NCBI GenBank assembly: GCA_947589095.1
Contig: CANQBX010000043.1
Coordinates: 1 to 33,018, forward strand
Length of the DNA stretch: 33,018 nt
Reading direction: 5' to 3'
Origin: an uncultured Lachnospiraceae bacterium
GTDB lineage: Bacteria; Bacillota; Clostridia; Lachnospirales; Lachnospiraceae
Shown piece by piece: positions 8,132-16,058 of the stretch. The stretch's first letter is position 1. Each line of letters starts with the position of its first letter. The notes beneath the pieces were generated by a model that saw only the letters and a list, made by a program, of their open reading frames with translations, did not search any database and was not told where the DNA came from. The position numbers and the translations under genes are program-made.

Positions 8132-8205
8132 GCGTGGTGCGCCGCTCGGACACGCACAGCCGGCTGTCCGCATATACTGGCAGTAAAAGGGGACGGGGGA
8201 ATAAG

Positions 8206-8520
8206 ATGCGTTATCCGATCATAAGTATGCGGGAGCTTGAATACTGGATCACGACAGGCCGGCAGATATATCTGGTGGATCTGCGGAGCCGGGACGCCTA
8301 TGAAAAAGGCCATCTTCTGGGAGCGGTGAACATTCCTTTTGACGAGCTGGAGGAGCGCATGGAAGAACTGCCGGCGGGGATTCCGCTGGTATTCTACTGC
8401 GTCCGGGGAAGCCAGAGCATGCTGGCCTGCAATCATCTTTGCGACAGGGGATATCAGGTGGTCAACGCGGCAGGCGGACTGAACGCTTACCGGGGGCAGC
8501 ATCTGGTTGCGGGGAAATAG
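8206..8520 (+). CDS. Single-domain rhodanese-like protein
   Basis: Cytoplasmic sulfurtransferase-fold protein of 104 residues, the size of one rhodanese domain. The active-site loop CVRGSQS starts with Cys65, so persulfide chemistry is plausible. The segments VDLRSRDAYEKGHLLGAVNI and the C-terminal GGLNAYRG are typical of the fold. ATG 8206 was chosen 5 bases after a GGGGGA tract; the frame is open further upstream, but that part runs back to the terminator and has no ribosome site. The sulfur donor and acceptor are not visible, and neighbouring genes do not indicate a pathway. Confidence 0.88.
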   Translation: MRYPIISMRELEYWITTGRQIYLVDLRSRDAYEKGHLLGAVNIPFDELEERMEELPAGIPLVFYCVRGSQSMLACNHLCDRGYQVVNAAGGLNAYRGQHLVAGK

Positions 8521-8560
8521 CGCCGCGTTCACGAAATCCGGCCGTCAGATGAATCTTAAG

Positions 8561-8589
8561 TTGACAGAATGGGCGGGCGGCTATAAAAT
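8561..8589 (+). promoter_or_regulatory. SigA-type promoter of the YfcE-like gene
   Basis: TTGACA (8561-8566), 17 bases, TAAAAT (8584-8589); an overlapping TATAAA at 8582 would give a 15-base spacer. It lies 48 bases before the start. Confidence 0.75.
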
Positions 8590-8637
8590 ATAGCCAGTTG
8601 AAAATGACGGGTGTTTCACGACGGAGGAACGGGAAGT

Positions 8638-9183
8638 ATGAAATATATGTTCGCGTCCGATATCCACGGCTCTGCCTATTACTGCAGGAAGGTGCTGGAT
8701 GCGTTTGAAAGGATCGGGGCGGAGAGGCTGATCCTTCTCGGGGATCTGCTGTATCACGGCCCCCGCAATGACCTGCCCAGGGATTATGAACCGAAGCAGG
8801 TTTTTGCCATGCTTAATGAATACAGGGACCGGATCTGGGCTGTGCGCGGCAACTGTGATTCGGAAGTGGATCAGATGGTGCTGCGTTTCCCGATCATGGC
8901 GGACTATGCCGTATTGGCGCTGAACGGGAAGACCCTCTACGCTACGCACGGACACATTTATAATGAGGAGAATCTGCCTCCGCTGCAGCCGGGGGACGCG
9001 ATGATCTTCGGCCATATCCATCTGCCGGTGGCGCGGGCGATGGACGGCCATTATCTTTTGAATCCCGGCTCGGCCGCGCTGCCTAAGGGCGGAAATCCGC
9101 CAAGTTACGCGGTCCTGGACGGAGACGAGTTTACAATCTATGATTTTGACGGCGGAGTTGTCGGGAATATCCGGTTGGCCTGA
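8638..9183 (+). CDS. yfcE: YfcE-like metallophosphoesterase
   Basis: Calcineurin-like phosphodiesterase of 181 residues, the size of E. coli YfcE. The metal-binding motifs appear in order: SDIHG (about 7-11), GDLLYHGPRND (about 39-49), RGNCD (about 77-81), THGH and FGHIH towards the C-terminus. ATG 8638 lies 9 bases after GGAGGA. The family hydrolyses artificial phosphodiesters in vitro and its natural substrate is not settled. It has its own promoter and is followed after 39 bases by the methyltransferase operon, with which it may be co-transcribed. A second, more distant member of the superfamily lies at the end of that operon. Confidence 0.9.
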   Translation: MKYMFASDIHGSAYYCRKVLDAFERIGAERLILLGDLLYHGPRNDLPRDYEPKQVFAMLNEYRDRIWAVRGNCDSEVDQMVLRFPIMADYAVLALNGKTLYATHGHIYNEENLPPLQPGDAMIFGHIHLPVARAMDGHYLLNPGSAALPKGGNPPSYAVLDGDEFTIYDFDGGVVGNIRLA

Positions 9184-9222
9184 AACGCCGGCTTCATTTT
9201 AAGAAGAACAGAGAGGAATAGA

Positions 9223-10386
9223 GTGAAGAAGCTGTATGAGATCATTACGCCCTGCCATTTCGGGCTGGAGGCGGTGCTTAAGAGGGAGATCATCGATCTG
9301 GGATATGAGCCGTCGCTGGTGGAGGACGGGCGCGTTACGTTCGTCGGCGACGAGGAGGCGGTCTGCCGGGCGAATATCTTTTTGCGAACGGCGGAGCGGG
9401 TGCTCGTGAAGGCGGGCAGCTTCCGGGCGGAGACCTTCGACGAACTGTTCGAGAATACGAAGGCCATCGCCTGGGAGGAATTTCTTCCGAAGGACGGCCG
9501 GTTCTGGGTGGCGAAGGCTTCTTCGATCCGAAGCAAGCTGTTCAGCCCGTCGGACATCCAGCGGATCATGAAGAAGGCTATGGTGGATCGGATGAAGGCC
9601 GCTTACGGCGTCAACGTACTGCCGGAGACAGGACCGGATTATCCGCTGCGGGTCTTTCTTTATAAAGATCAGGTTACGGTCGGCATCGATACCACCGGGG
9701 AATCCCTGCATAAGCGGGGCTACCGGACAGAAGCCGGCGCGGCGCCGATCTCCGAGACGCTGGCGGCGGCGCTGATCCTTCTGACGCCGTGGAAGGGCGA
9801 CCGGATTCTGGTGGATCCTTTCTGCGGGAGCGGTACATTTCCGATCGAGGCGGCGATGATGGCGGCGAATATGGCGCCGGGTAAGAACCGGACGTTTCTG
9901 GCTCAGTCGTGGGAGAATCTGGTGCCGCAGGACTTCTGGGACGATGCCTTTGAGGAAGCGGAGGAGCTTCAGAAGCTGCCGGCAGAGACGGATATCCAGG
10001 GCTATGACATTGACGGCGAGGTCATGAAGGTGGCCAGGGCCAACGCGGCGCGGGCCGGAGTGGAGAAGCTGATCCATCTGCAGCAGAGGCCGTTAAGCGC
10101 CCTGAGTCATCCGAAGAAATACGGTTTTCTGATCACGAACCCGCCCTACGGCGAGCGGATCGAGGAGAAGGAGAATCTGCCGGGACTCTATAAGGAGCTG
10201 GGTGAGAAGATCCGCCAGCTGGACAGCTGGTCCGCCTATGTGATCACGGCCTATGAAGACGCGGAGCGGTATATCGGGCGGAAGGCGGACAAAAACCGGA
10301 AGATCTATAACGGTATGATGAAGACGTATTATTACCAGTATATCGGGCCGAAGCCTCCTCTGAGGAAGCAGGCGGCAAAGGAGTGA
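9223..10386 (+). CDS. THUMP-domain class I SAM-dependent RNA methyltransferase (RlmL/YpsC type)
   Basis: Predicted base methyltransferase acting on structured RNA, most likely 23S rRNA. The 387 residues match the short Firmicute form (YpsC), equal to the N-terminal RlmL half of the E. coli fusion protein. A ferredoxin-like plus THUMP RNA-binding region covers about 1-155 and the Rossmann methyltransferase about 160-380. The SAM-binding motif DPFCGSGT starts near residue 197 and the catalytic NPPYGER near 305. The start is GTG at 9223 behind AGAGGAA. It is the first gene of a tight operon with rdgB and a phosphodiesterase. Confidence 0.9.
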   Translation: MKKLYEIITPCHFGLEAVLKREIIDLGYEPSLVEDGRVTFVGDEEAVCRANIFLRTAERVLVKAGSFRAETFDELFENTKAIAWEEFLPKDGRFWVAKASSIRSKLFSPSDIQRIMKKAMVDRMKAAYGVNVLPETGPDYPLRVFLYKDQVTVGIDTTGESLHKRGYRTEAGAAPISETLAAALILLTPWKGDRILVDPFCGSGTFPIEAAMMAANMAPGKNRTFLAQSWENLVPQDFWDDAFEEAEELQKLPAETDIQGYDIDGEVMKVARANAARAGVEKLIHLQQRPLSALSHPKKYGFLITNPPYGERIEEKENLPGLYKELGEKIRQLDSWSAYVITAYEDAERYIGRKADKNRKIYNGMMKTYYYQYIGPKPPLRKQAAKE

Positions 10387-10397
10387 GCTGTAGTTTT

Positions 10398-10997
10398 ATG
10401 AAACATAAGATTATCGTAGCTACCGGCAATGCGGGAAAGATGCGGGAATTCCGCATGATCCTGGCGGATCTGGGCCTGGAGATCCTCTCGATGAAGGACG
10501 CGGGCGTGTCCGCGGATATTGTGGAGGATGGGGCTACATTCGCGGAGAACGCCGCGATCAAGGCCGGGGCGGTCTGGCGGCAGACAGGAGACATCGTGCT
10601 GGCGGATGATTCCGGGCTGGTTGTGGATTATCTGGGCGGAGAGCCGGGCATTTATTCGGCCCGTTATCTGGGCGAGGATACCTCCTATGAGGTGAAGAAC
10701 CAGGTTATCATCGATCGGCTTGCCGGTGCGAAGGAGGAAGAGCGGACCGCCCGGTTCGTCTGTGCCATTGCGGCGGTGCTTCCGGACGGGCGTGTGCTTC
10801 ATACGGACGGAGCGGTGGAGGGAGTGATCGCCCACCGGCCGGCCGGCAGCGGCGGCTTCGGGTACGATCCGATCTTTTATCTGCCGGAATATGGTATGAC
10901 ATCGGCCGAGATACCGGCGGAGAAGAAGAATGAGATCAGTCACCGCGGCAAAGCGCTCCGCGCCATGGAACGGCTGCTGAGGGAGGAGCTGGAATGA
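10398..10997 (+). CDS. rdgB: dITP/XTP pyrophosphatase (RdgB/HAM1)
   Basis: Removes non-canonical purine triphosphates (dITP, XTP) from the nucleotide pool by cutting them to the monophosphate. The 199 residues fit the family. Its signatures are all present: ATGNAGKMREF near the start, DDSGLVVDYLGGEPGIYSAR in the middle, and the FGYDPIFY motif towards the end. I chose ATG 10398 because the family starts directly before the K-I-I-V-A-T-G-N strand; the AAAGGAG at 10377-10383 is 14 bases away, which is long. A GTG at 10383 would overlap the previous stop and add five residues. The 3' end overlaps the next gene in an ATGA. Confidence 0.95.
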   Translation: MKHKIIVATGNAGKMREFRMILADLGLEILSMKDAGVSADIVEDGATFAENAAIKAGAVWRQTGDIVLADDSGLVVDYLGGEPGIYSARYLGEDTSYEVKNQVIIDRLAGAKEEERTARFVCAIAAVLPDGRVLHTDGAVEGVIAHRPAGSGGFGYDPIFYLPEYGMTSAEIPAEKKNEISHRGKALRAMERLLREELE

Positions 10998-11479
10998 AGG
11001 TACTGGTTGTCAGCGATACCCACCGCAAGGATGACAATCTGCGGCTGGTCATCGAGAGACATAAGCCTCTCGATATGCTGATCCATCTGGGAGACGCGGA
11101 GGGCAGCGAGATGTTCATCGCGGACTGGGTGAATCCGGGGTGCCGGATGGAGATGGTGCTGGGCAATAACGATTTCTTCTCCATGCTGGATAAGGAAAGA
11201 GAGATCATGCTGGGCCGCCACCGTGTTCTGCTGACCCACGGACACTATTACGGGGTCTCCATCGGCCCTGAGGGGCTGGCGGATGAGGCGAGAAGCCGCG
11301 GCTGCGACATCGCCATGTTCGGCCATACGCACAAGCCGTACCATAACGTGATCGGCGGCGTGCTGGTCTTAAATCCGGGCAGTCTGTCCTATCCGCGCCA
11401 GGAGGGGCGGCTTCCGGCCTATATGCTCGTGAATGTGGACGATCAGGGAGAACTGACGTATATGCAGAAGTTTCTCTGA
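10994..11479 (+). CDS. YfcE/MJ0936-type metallophosphoesterase (YsnB-like)
   Basis: Calcineurin-like phosphodiesterase of 161 residues. Motifs: SDTHRKDDN at the N-terminus, LGDAEGSE, LGNNDFF, THGHYYG and FGHTHKPY. The ATG sits in the stop of rdgB (ATGA), so translation is probably coupled; GGAGG lies within the end of rdgB. In Bacillus the same pairing is seen as ysnA-ysnB, which supports the call. The physiological substrate is unknown for the family. No clear terminator follows, and the tRNA promoter starts 16 bases after the stop. Confidence 0.93.
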   Translation: MKVLVVSDTHRKDDNLRLVIERHKPLDMLIHLGDAEGSEMFIADWVNPGCRMEMVLGNNDFFSMLDKEREIMLGRHRVLLTHGHYYGVSIGPEGLADEARSRGCDIAMFGHTHKPYHNVIGGVLVLNPGSLSYPRQEGRLPAYMLVNVDDQGELTYMQKFL

Positions 11480-11494
11480 TCCCGAAAAAAACGG

Positions 11495-11523
11495 TTGACA
11501 ATGCGGAACGCATCATTTATAAT
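11495..11523 (+). promoter_or_regulatory. Perfect consensus promoter of the tRNA cluster
   Basis: TTGACA (11495-11500), 17 bases, TATAAT (11518-11523), about 60 bases before tRNA-Pro. The next terminator follows tRNA-His, so four tRNAs form one unit. Confidence 0.93.
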
Positions 11524-11584
11524 AATTTGTGCGCTGTAAATGGCGCATATGGTGCGGGGCAGATTTTCGGTGCCTTAAGTATAC

Positions 11585-11659
11585 CGGGGTGTGGCTCAGT
11601 TTGGCTAGAGCGCCTGGTTTGGGACCAGGAAGTCGCAGGTTCGAATCCTGTCACCCCGA
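11585..11659 (+). tRNA. tRNA-Pro(TGG)
   Basis: Acceptor CGGGGTG pairs with CACCCCG. The anticodon loop is TTTGGGA with anticodon TGG, and the T loop is TTCGAAT. CCA is not encoded. First tRNA of the four-gene cluster. Confidence 0.97.
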
Positions 11660-11670
11660 TACCATTTCGT

Positions 11671-11741
11671 GCAGGTGTGGTTCAATGGTAGAACACTAGC
11701 CTTCCAAGCTGGATACGTGGGTTCGATTCCCATCACCTGCT
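11671..11741 (+). tRNA. tRNA-Gly(TCC)
   Basis: Acceptor GCAGGTG pairs with CACCTGC. The anticodon loop is CTTCCAA with anticodon TCC. CCA is not encoded. It lies 11 bases after tRNA-Pro. Confidence 0.97.
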
Positions 11742-11804
11742 CTTGCGTGTATCCGCGTGCGGACGGAGCCGAACGGCCGCCTGTATTGCGGGAAGCGGGA
11801 GTCT

Positions 11805-11878
<74 letters not shown>

Positions 11879-11893
11879 TTTGTAATTTCATAT

Positions 11894-11968
11894 GGTGGGT
11901 ATAGCGCAGCTGGTTAGCGCGCCAGATTGTGGCTCTGGAGGCCAAGGGTTCGAATCCCTTTATCCACC
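11894..11968 (+). tRNA. tRNA-His(GTG)
   Basis: Acceptor GTGGGTA pairs with TATCCAC. The extra 5' G at 11894 (G-1) faces C at 11968, the histidine identity pair. The anticodon loop is TTGTGGC with anticodon GTG. CCA is not encoded. Confidence 0.96.
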
Positions 11969-11979
11969 TTCGATAAGAT

Positions 11980-12004
11980 GGAAGCCGGAAGGCTTCCTTT
12001 TTTT
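11980..12004 (+). terminator. Terminator of the Pro-Gly-Arg-His tRNA cluster
   Basis: GGAAGCC (11980-11986), GGAA loop, GGCTTCC (11991-11997), followed by seven T. Confidence 0.93.
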
Positions 12005-12108
12005 GCGGTTTTTCCCGCAAATTTTATCCTGTCCGGTTATAACCCGGGTTTGCCGGTCTGCCGCCGGGTTCCGCAGGATGCGATTTGCCGCCGGCTCTGT
12101 TAAACTTC

Positions 12109-12137
12109 TTGCAAAGCGCCAAACTTTATGCTATGAT
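12109..12137 (+). promoter_or_regulatory. SigA-type promoter of tRNA-Gln
   Basis: TTGCAA (12109-12114), 17 bases, TATGAT (12132-12137), with extended -10 TGC. It lies 70 bases before tRNA-Gln. Confidence 0.78.
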
Positions 12138-12207
12138 ATTAAACGCTGAGAAAATGTGCTAAAATAATGCGCGAAATACTCAGCGAAATAGAAGAGGACT
12201 AAGATAT

Positions 12208-12279
12208 TGGGCCATCGCCAAGCGGTAAGGCACAGGACTTTGACTCCTGCACTCGCTGGTTCGAATCCAGCTGGCCCAG
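12208..12279 (+). tRNA. tRNA-Gln(TTG)
   Basis: Acceptor TGGGCCA pairs with TGGCCCA. The anticodon loop is CTTTGAC with anticodon TTG. CCA is not encoded. It has its own promoter and a terminator-like hairpin downstream. Confidence 0.96.
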
Positions 12280-12289
12280 CTTGAATCAT

Positions 12290-12334
12290 GGCCGGTATCC
12301 CTGGGGGTTTCCGCCCGGGCTTCCGGTCTTCTTT
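12290..12334 (+). terminator. Terminator-like hairpin after tRNA-Gln
   Basis: GGCCGG (12290-12295) pairs with CCGGTC (12323-12328); an imperfect inner CCC/GGG helix lies between. The tail is TTCTTT. It is imperfect but well placed. Confidence 0.55.
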
Positions 12335-12357
12335 GTGCCTGTATGCGGGAATCTGCC

Positions 12358-12472
12358 GGCGGCGGGTTCTGCGTTGAGCCTGCGCCGTATTTTCAGGCGG
12401 GGGTTCTGCATTGAGCCTGCACCGTATTTTCAGGCGGCGGGTTCTCTGTATTGAGTCAGCGTCGTATTTTTC
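12358..12472 (+). repeat. Three tandem imperfect 37-40-bp repeats before the MATE gene
   Basis: Units at 12358-12395, 12396-12432 and 12433-12472 share the pattern GGCGG..GGTTCT, then TTGAG, then CGTATTTT. Units 1 and 2 are nearly identical and unit 3 has diverged. They fill most of the 259-base gap between tRNA-Gln and the MATE gene. No protein or known RNA was recognised in them. Confidence 0.8.
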
Positions 12473-12538
12473 GGCGCGGGCCGCTTTGAAACGGCGCGGT
12501 GCGGGAAAGGTGCGTACCGGAGAAGGAGAGTCAGATCC

Positions 12539-13927
12539 ATGAAGGGCTTTATGAGAAAATACATCGGCGACCGGCAGTTTTACAGGATGGTCCTGACCGT
12601 GGCGATCCCGATCATGATCCAGAACGGCATCACGAACTTTGTGAGTCTCCTGGACAATATCATGGTAGGGCAGGTGGGTACGGTGCAGATGTCCGGCGTC
12701 GCCATCGCCAACAACCTGATATTCGTCTTCAATATCTGCATCTTCGGCATGATCTCCGGCGCCGGTATCTTCGGAGCGCAGTTCTACGGACAGAGAAACC
12801 ACGAGGGCGTCCGCAGCACCTTTCGGTTCAAGATCATCATCTGCGCGGCGTTTACGGCGGCCGCCATTGCCGTGTTCCTTGCGGGCGGCGGGGAACTGAT
12901 CTCCCTGTATCTGCAGGGAGAAGGTGCGGCGGAGGATATTGCGGCAACCTTTTTCTATGGCCGCCAGTATCTGAATATCATGCTGGTCGGCTTCCTGCCC
13001 TTCGCGGTGGTGCAGATCTATTCCAGCACGCTGAGGGAGTGCAGCGAGACCTTTGTGCCGATGGCGGCGGGCGTGGCCGCTGTGTTTGTGAATCTGGTAT
13101 TTAACTATATCCTGATCTTCGGCCATTTCGGCGCGCCGCGGCTGGGAGCGGCGGGAGCGGCCTATGCGACGGTGCTTTCCAGATTCGTGGAATGCGCGAT
13201 CACGGTGGGATGGACCCATACTCATGCGGGAAGAAACCCGTTCATCGTGCACGCCTATCGTTCCTTTCGGATGCCGCGTCATCTGGTGGAGCAGATCATT
13301 CGTAAGGGCACTCCTCTGATGGCAAATGAGGCCATCTGGTCGGTGGGAATGGCCGTACTTCTGCAGTGCTATTCGTATCGCGGACTCGATGTTGTGGCGG
13401 CGCAGAATATTTCTTCCACGGTATCGAACCTGTTCAACGTGGTGTTCATGGCGCTGGGAAGCGCGGTGGCGATCCTCATGGGGCAGCTTCTGGGCGCCGG
13501 GAAGATGGAGGAGGCGGTGGATCAGGACCGGAAGCTGATCTTCTTCTCGGTGGCGGTCTGCCTGGTCATGGGGACGTTCATGTCCCTGGCCGCGCCGTTT
13601 ATCCCGAAGATCTATAATACGACGGAGGGCGTGCGCAGTCTGGCGGCCGTCTTCATACTGATCGAAGCGCTGTTCATGCCGGTCCACGCGTTTATCAATG
13701 CTTCGTATTTCACGCTGCGTTCCGGCGGGAAGACGGTCATTACGTTCTTTTTCGACGGAGTGTATGTGTGGGCGGTGTCGATCCCGGTGATCTACGCGGC
13801 GGGTCATTTCACCGCACTGCCCATCGTGCCGCTGTTCTTCCTCGGCAGGAGTCTGGATCTGATCAAATGCGCCGTCGGCGCGGCGCTTCTGAAGAGGAGA
13901 GTATGGGTGCATAATATTGTGGAATGA
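12539..13927 (+). CDS. MATE family multidrug/sodium-type exporter
   Basis: Integral membrane antiporter of the MatE superfamily, 462 residues and about twelve hydrophobic helices, the usual size. The N-terminal half carries the family pattern around TVAIPIMIQNGITNFVSLLD and NIMVGQVGT. The second half repeats the bundle after the ARRIVAL-like segment QIIRKGTPLMANEAIWSVGM. ATG 12539 lies 10 bases after AAGGAG (12523-12528). No promoter is evident in the repeat-filled upstream gap, so its transcription start is unclear. The substrate cannot be predicted: the family includes drug, dye and metabolite exporters. Confidence 0.92.
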   Translation: MKGFMRKYIGDRQFYRMVLTVAIPIMIQNGITNFVSLLDNIMVGQVGTVQMSGVAIANNLIFVFNICIFGMISGAGIFGAQFYGQRNHEGVRSTFRFKIIICAAFTAAAIAVFLAGGGELISLYLQGEGAAEDIAATFFYGRQYLNIMLVGFLPFAVVQIYSSTLRECSETFVPMAAGVAAVFVNLVFNYILIFGHFGAPRLGAAGAAYATVLSRFVECAITVGWTHTHAGRNPFIVHAYRSFRMPRHLVEQIIRKGTPLMANEAIWSVGMAVLLQCYSYRGLDVVAAQNISSTVSNLFNVVFMALGSAVAILMGQLLGAGKMEEAVDQDRKLIFFSVAVCLVMGTFMSLAAPFIPKIYNTTEGVRSLAAVFILIEALFMPVHAFINASYFTLRSGGKTVITFFFDGVYVWAVSIPVIYAAGHFTALPIVPLFFLGRSLDLIKCAVGAALLKRRVWVHNIVE

Positions 13928-14009
13928 AAATTGTGAGACATGCCGCTTATCCGGTATGTAAGAAGACGGTGAGAGATCAGCAGGGGACCGATTGCCTCCG
14001 TATTCCGGA

Positions 14010-14046
14010 TTTCCATGCGGCGAAAGCGCCGGCGACGCTCTGGCCG
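14010..14046 (+). repeat. Dispersed 37-bp hairpin repeat, copy 1
   Basis: Starts TTTCCATGCGGCG and ends CTCTGGCCG. The fold has an outer CGGC/GCCG helix (14018-14021, 14043-14046) and an inner AGCG/CGCT helix (14025-14028, 14036-14039). It has the same length and the same conserved blocks as the copies at 27718, 30143 and 32609. It lies between the MATE gene and the tRNA-Leu promoter. Confidence 0.7.
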
Positions 14047-14061
14047 TTTTTCGGATTTCTG

Positions 14062-14090
14062 TTGCGAAGGCCGGGGAAATAGTGTATAGT
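14062..14090 (+). promoter_or_regulatory. SigA-type promoter of tRNA-Leu
   Basis: TTGCGA (14062-14067), 17 bases, TATAGT (14085-14090), 27 bases before the tRNA. Confidence 0.7.
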
Positions 14091-14117
14091 ATAAATTGTG
14101 ATTCAAATATAAAATGA

Positions 14118-14197
<80 letters not shown>

Positions 14198-14227
14198 GCT
14201 GATTATTCTGTGCGGGAGAAGGAAGAG

Positions 14228-14258
14228 AGGCGGCTGAAATATGCCGCCTGATTCTTTT
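14228..14258 (+). terminator. Terminator after tRNA-Leu, possibly bidirectional
   Basis: AGGCGGC (14228-14234) pairs with GCCGCCT (14243-14249), 8-base loop, tail GATTCTTTT. On the other strand the tail is CTCTTCCTTCT, so it may also end the converging glucosyltransferase transcript. Confidence 0.7.
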
Positions 14259-14306
14259 CATAGAAGGACGGAAAGGGGTGCATACCGGATCCGGCGATGA
14301 ATCGCG

Positions 14307-15857
14307 CTATGGGCTCGCTGTTTCCGGTTCCGCCAGTTTAATGACGATGGTATCGTCTACAGCTCTGATCGAATCGCGGTCCGGCCAGCAGTCCATGGAG
14401 GCGACCGGATCCGACTGCATAAGGAGCGCTCTCTTTTCCGGCGGAGCGGGCTTCAGATCCAGTCCGAATGTGTTTTGCAGGAACGGAAGCGCATGCTCCT
14501 CGTTAAAGATCAGATGTTCTTCCAGAACGATGAGCATGTGGACGTGATTATAGGCTGGGGAATGGCTTAAGCCCACGTCTTTCCAGCGGTCGCCGATCAC
14601 CAGGATATATTCCGGGGCTTCTTCCGGTTCGATCTCGTGGATCCGATACATCATCTCAACTCCGATTCCGTAGCTCCGCTCATAGCTTTTGTGCAGGAAG
14701 GAGTAGCAGATATTGGCGGTAACGGCGAAATGGAAAATGACTGCGGCCAGCAGAAGTCCTGCCGCGCTGCTCCATTTGACATTTGCCCACCGGTCGTAGA
14801 GGATCACTGCCAGAATATAGAGGACGGCGATGCTCTGCATCATTCGCCAGCTGTATTCCACTTCTGCGGAGGCAAAATTCCACATGCAGATCCCGGGAAT
14901 CCAGAGGGCAATGCTGACAACGGCCAGGATCAGCTGGCATTTCCGGTGCAGCAGGCCGCTTTTTGCCGCCGCGAATACCAGGATTCCCGCCAGTGACAGA
15001 AGAAACAGGAGATTCAGTGCGGAATACGGAGTCAGGCCGAATTTGAAAATATTTTTTTCAATGAAAAACAGGATTACATCAGAAGCAGACCGAATCATTC
15101 CGGTTCCGAGCAAGGAAAGGGAAAAGGAGGTTCCGGTCCGGCTGATACCCTGGTAGTCGTTGGGAACCTGGTGCTTAAGCGTCAGGCATATTTTCCAGAT
15201 CAGATAATAGGCGGCCAGGGACGCTGCCAGCAGGCAGGCCCGGCTGATGAACCAGGAAACAGATTCGCGCCAGGAGTGCCGGTCCTCCAAAAGGTCCGTC
15301 AGGAGATAGCACATGGCCAGGAGGATGGCAAAGGATACGTAGGCCTGGTAGATACCGCAGGAGAGACAGAGACAGACGCCGCTCAGAAGGAAGTCGCGGG
15401 GGCGGTTCCGGCCGAACCGGAGGGCGTGAACGGAGACCGCGCTCAAAAGCATGGCCAGCATATAGCCGTCGGCGGTGTATCCGAAGAAGAATGTCTCTGT
15501 GACGGCGGGAAAAGAGGAGAGAAGGCCGGCCGACAGGAGGATGACGATGGGATTTTCCATCTGAAACAGATCTGCGATGACGGCCATGGTCAGGGCGATG
15601 AAGAAGACCGCCAGCAGACCGTTGAGCCACTGCAGATCAAAATAGGAGCTGAAACCGCAGGCGATACTGAGGAACCAGCGGCCGGAGGCGGTCAGATCCT
15701 GGGATGCGTACTCATTCAGGATCGCATCGTGGTTGGGAAGCGTATTGAGAAATTTATAGGCATGAACGAGAAGGCCTGTGATCATGGCAGAGAGAAAAGC
15801 GGTCTTCTGCGCGGCGGTTATTCGGTTTTTCCAGTAAGCGACAAGTGTGTTTCCCAT
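14307..15857 (-). CDS. GtrII-like membrane glucosyltransferase domain protein
   Basis: 516-residue polytopic membrane protein with about ten to eleven hydrophobic helices up to about residue 395, and a hydrophilic C-terminal part (about 400-516). The pattern LPNHDAILNEYASQDLTASG, then SGRWFL, FFFGYTADGYMLAMLL and CGIYQAYVSFAILLA matches the Glucos_trans_II (GtrII/GtrIII) family. These proteins transfer a lipid-linked glucose to a surface polymer on the outer face of the membrane. Start MGNTLVAYWK is preceded by GGAGAA on the minus strand. It is transcribed alone from its own consensus promoter. Acceptor polymer unknown: neighbouring genes give no surface-polysaccharide cluster. The family call is from pattern memory, not a search. 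Confidence 0.72.
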   Translation of the reverse strand: MGNTLVAYWKNRITAAQKTAFLSAMITGLLVHAYKFLNTLPNHDAILNEYASQDLTASGRWFLSIACGFSSYFDLQWLNGLLAVFFIALTMAVIADLFQMENPIVILLSAGLLSSFPAVTETFFFGYTADGYMLAMLLSAVSVHALRFGRNRPRDFLLSGVCLCLSCGIYQAYVSFAILLAMCYLLTDLLEDRHSWRESVSWFISRACLLAASLAAYYLIWKICLTLKHQVPNDYQGISRTGTSFSLSLLGTGMIRSASDVILFFIEKNIFKFGLTPYSALNLLFLLSLAGILVFAAAKSGLLHRKCQLILAVVSIALWIPGICMWNFASAEVEYSWRMMQSIAVLYILAVILYDRWANVKWSSAAGLLLAAVIFHFAVTANICYSFLHKSYERSYGIGVEMMYRIHEIEPEEAPEYILVIGDRWKDVGLSHSPAYNHVHMLIVLEEHLIFNEEHALPFLQNTFGLDLKPAPPEKRALLMQSDPVASMDCWPDRDSIRAVDDTIVIKLAEPETASP

Positions 15858-15937
15858 AAGGTTCTCCGTGAAAAGTCAGTATTTTGCCGGGACGGCGGAG
15901 ATGCGTCCGCGCACTTCGCTGTCACCGTTATGACCGT

Positions 15938-15966
15938 ACTATAGTATGATTTGGCCGGGCTGTCAA
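15938..15966 (-). promoter_or_regulatory. SigA-type promoter of the GtrII-like gene
   Basis: On the minus strand: TTGACA (15961-15966), 17 bases, TATAGT (15938-15943). It gives a 5' leader of about 75 bases. Confidence 0.88.
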
Positions 15967-16058
15967 TGGATTTCCGAACATACCGGCTATAAAGAAGACA
16001 GATCGGCGGAAACGGAGGCACGAATGGAGAGACTGCGCGCCCGATCGTGCTCTGCGCG

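Noticed and set aside
7853-8173. Minus-strand frame over the Asn/Gln-rich gene, rich in Val, Leu and Ala
   Set aside because: It is the antisense reading of the repeat-built N/Q codons, with no ribosome site, and it would cross a strong terminator.
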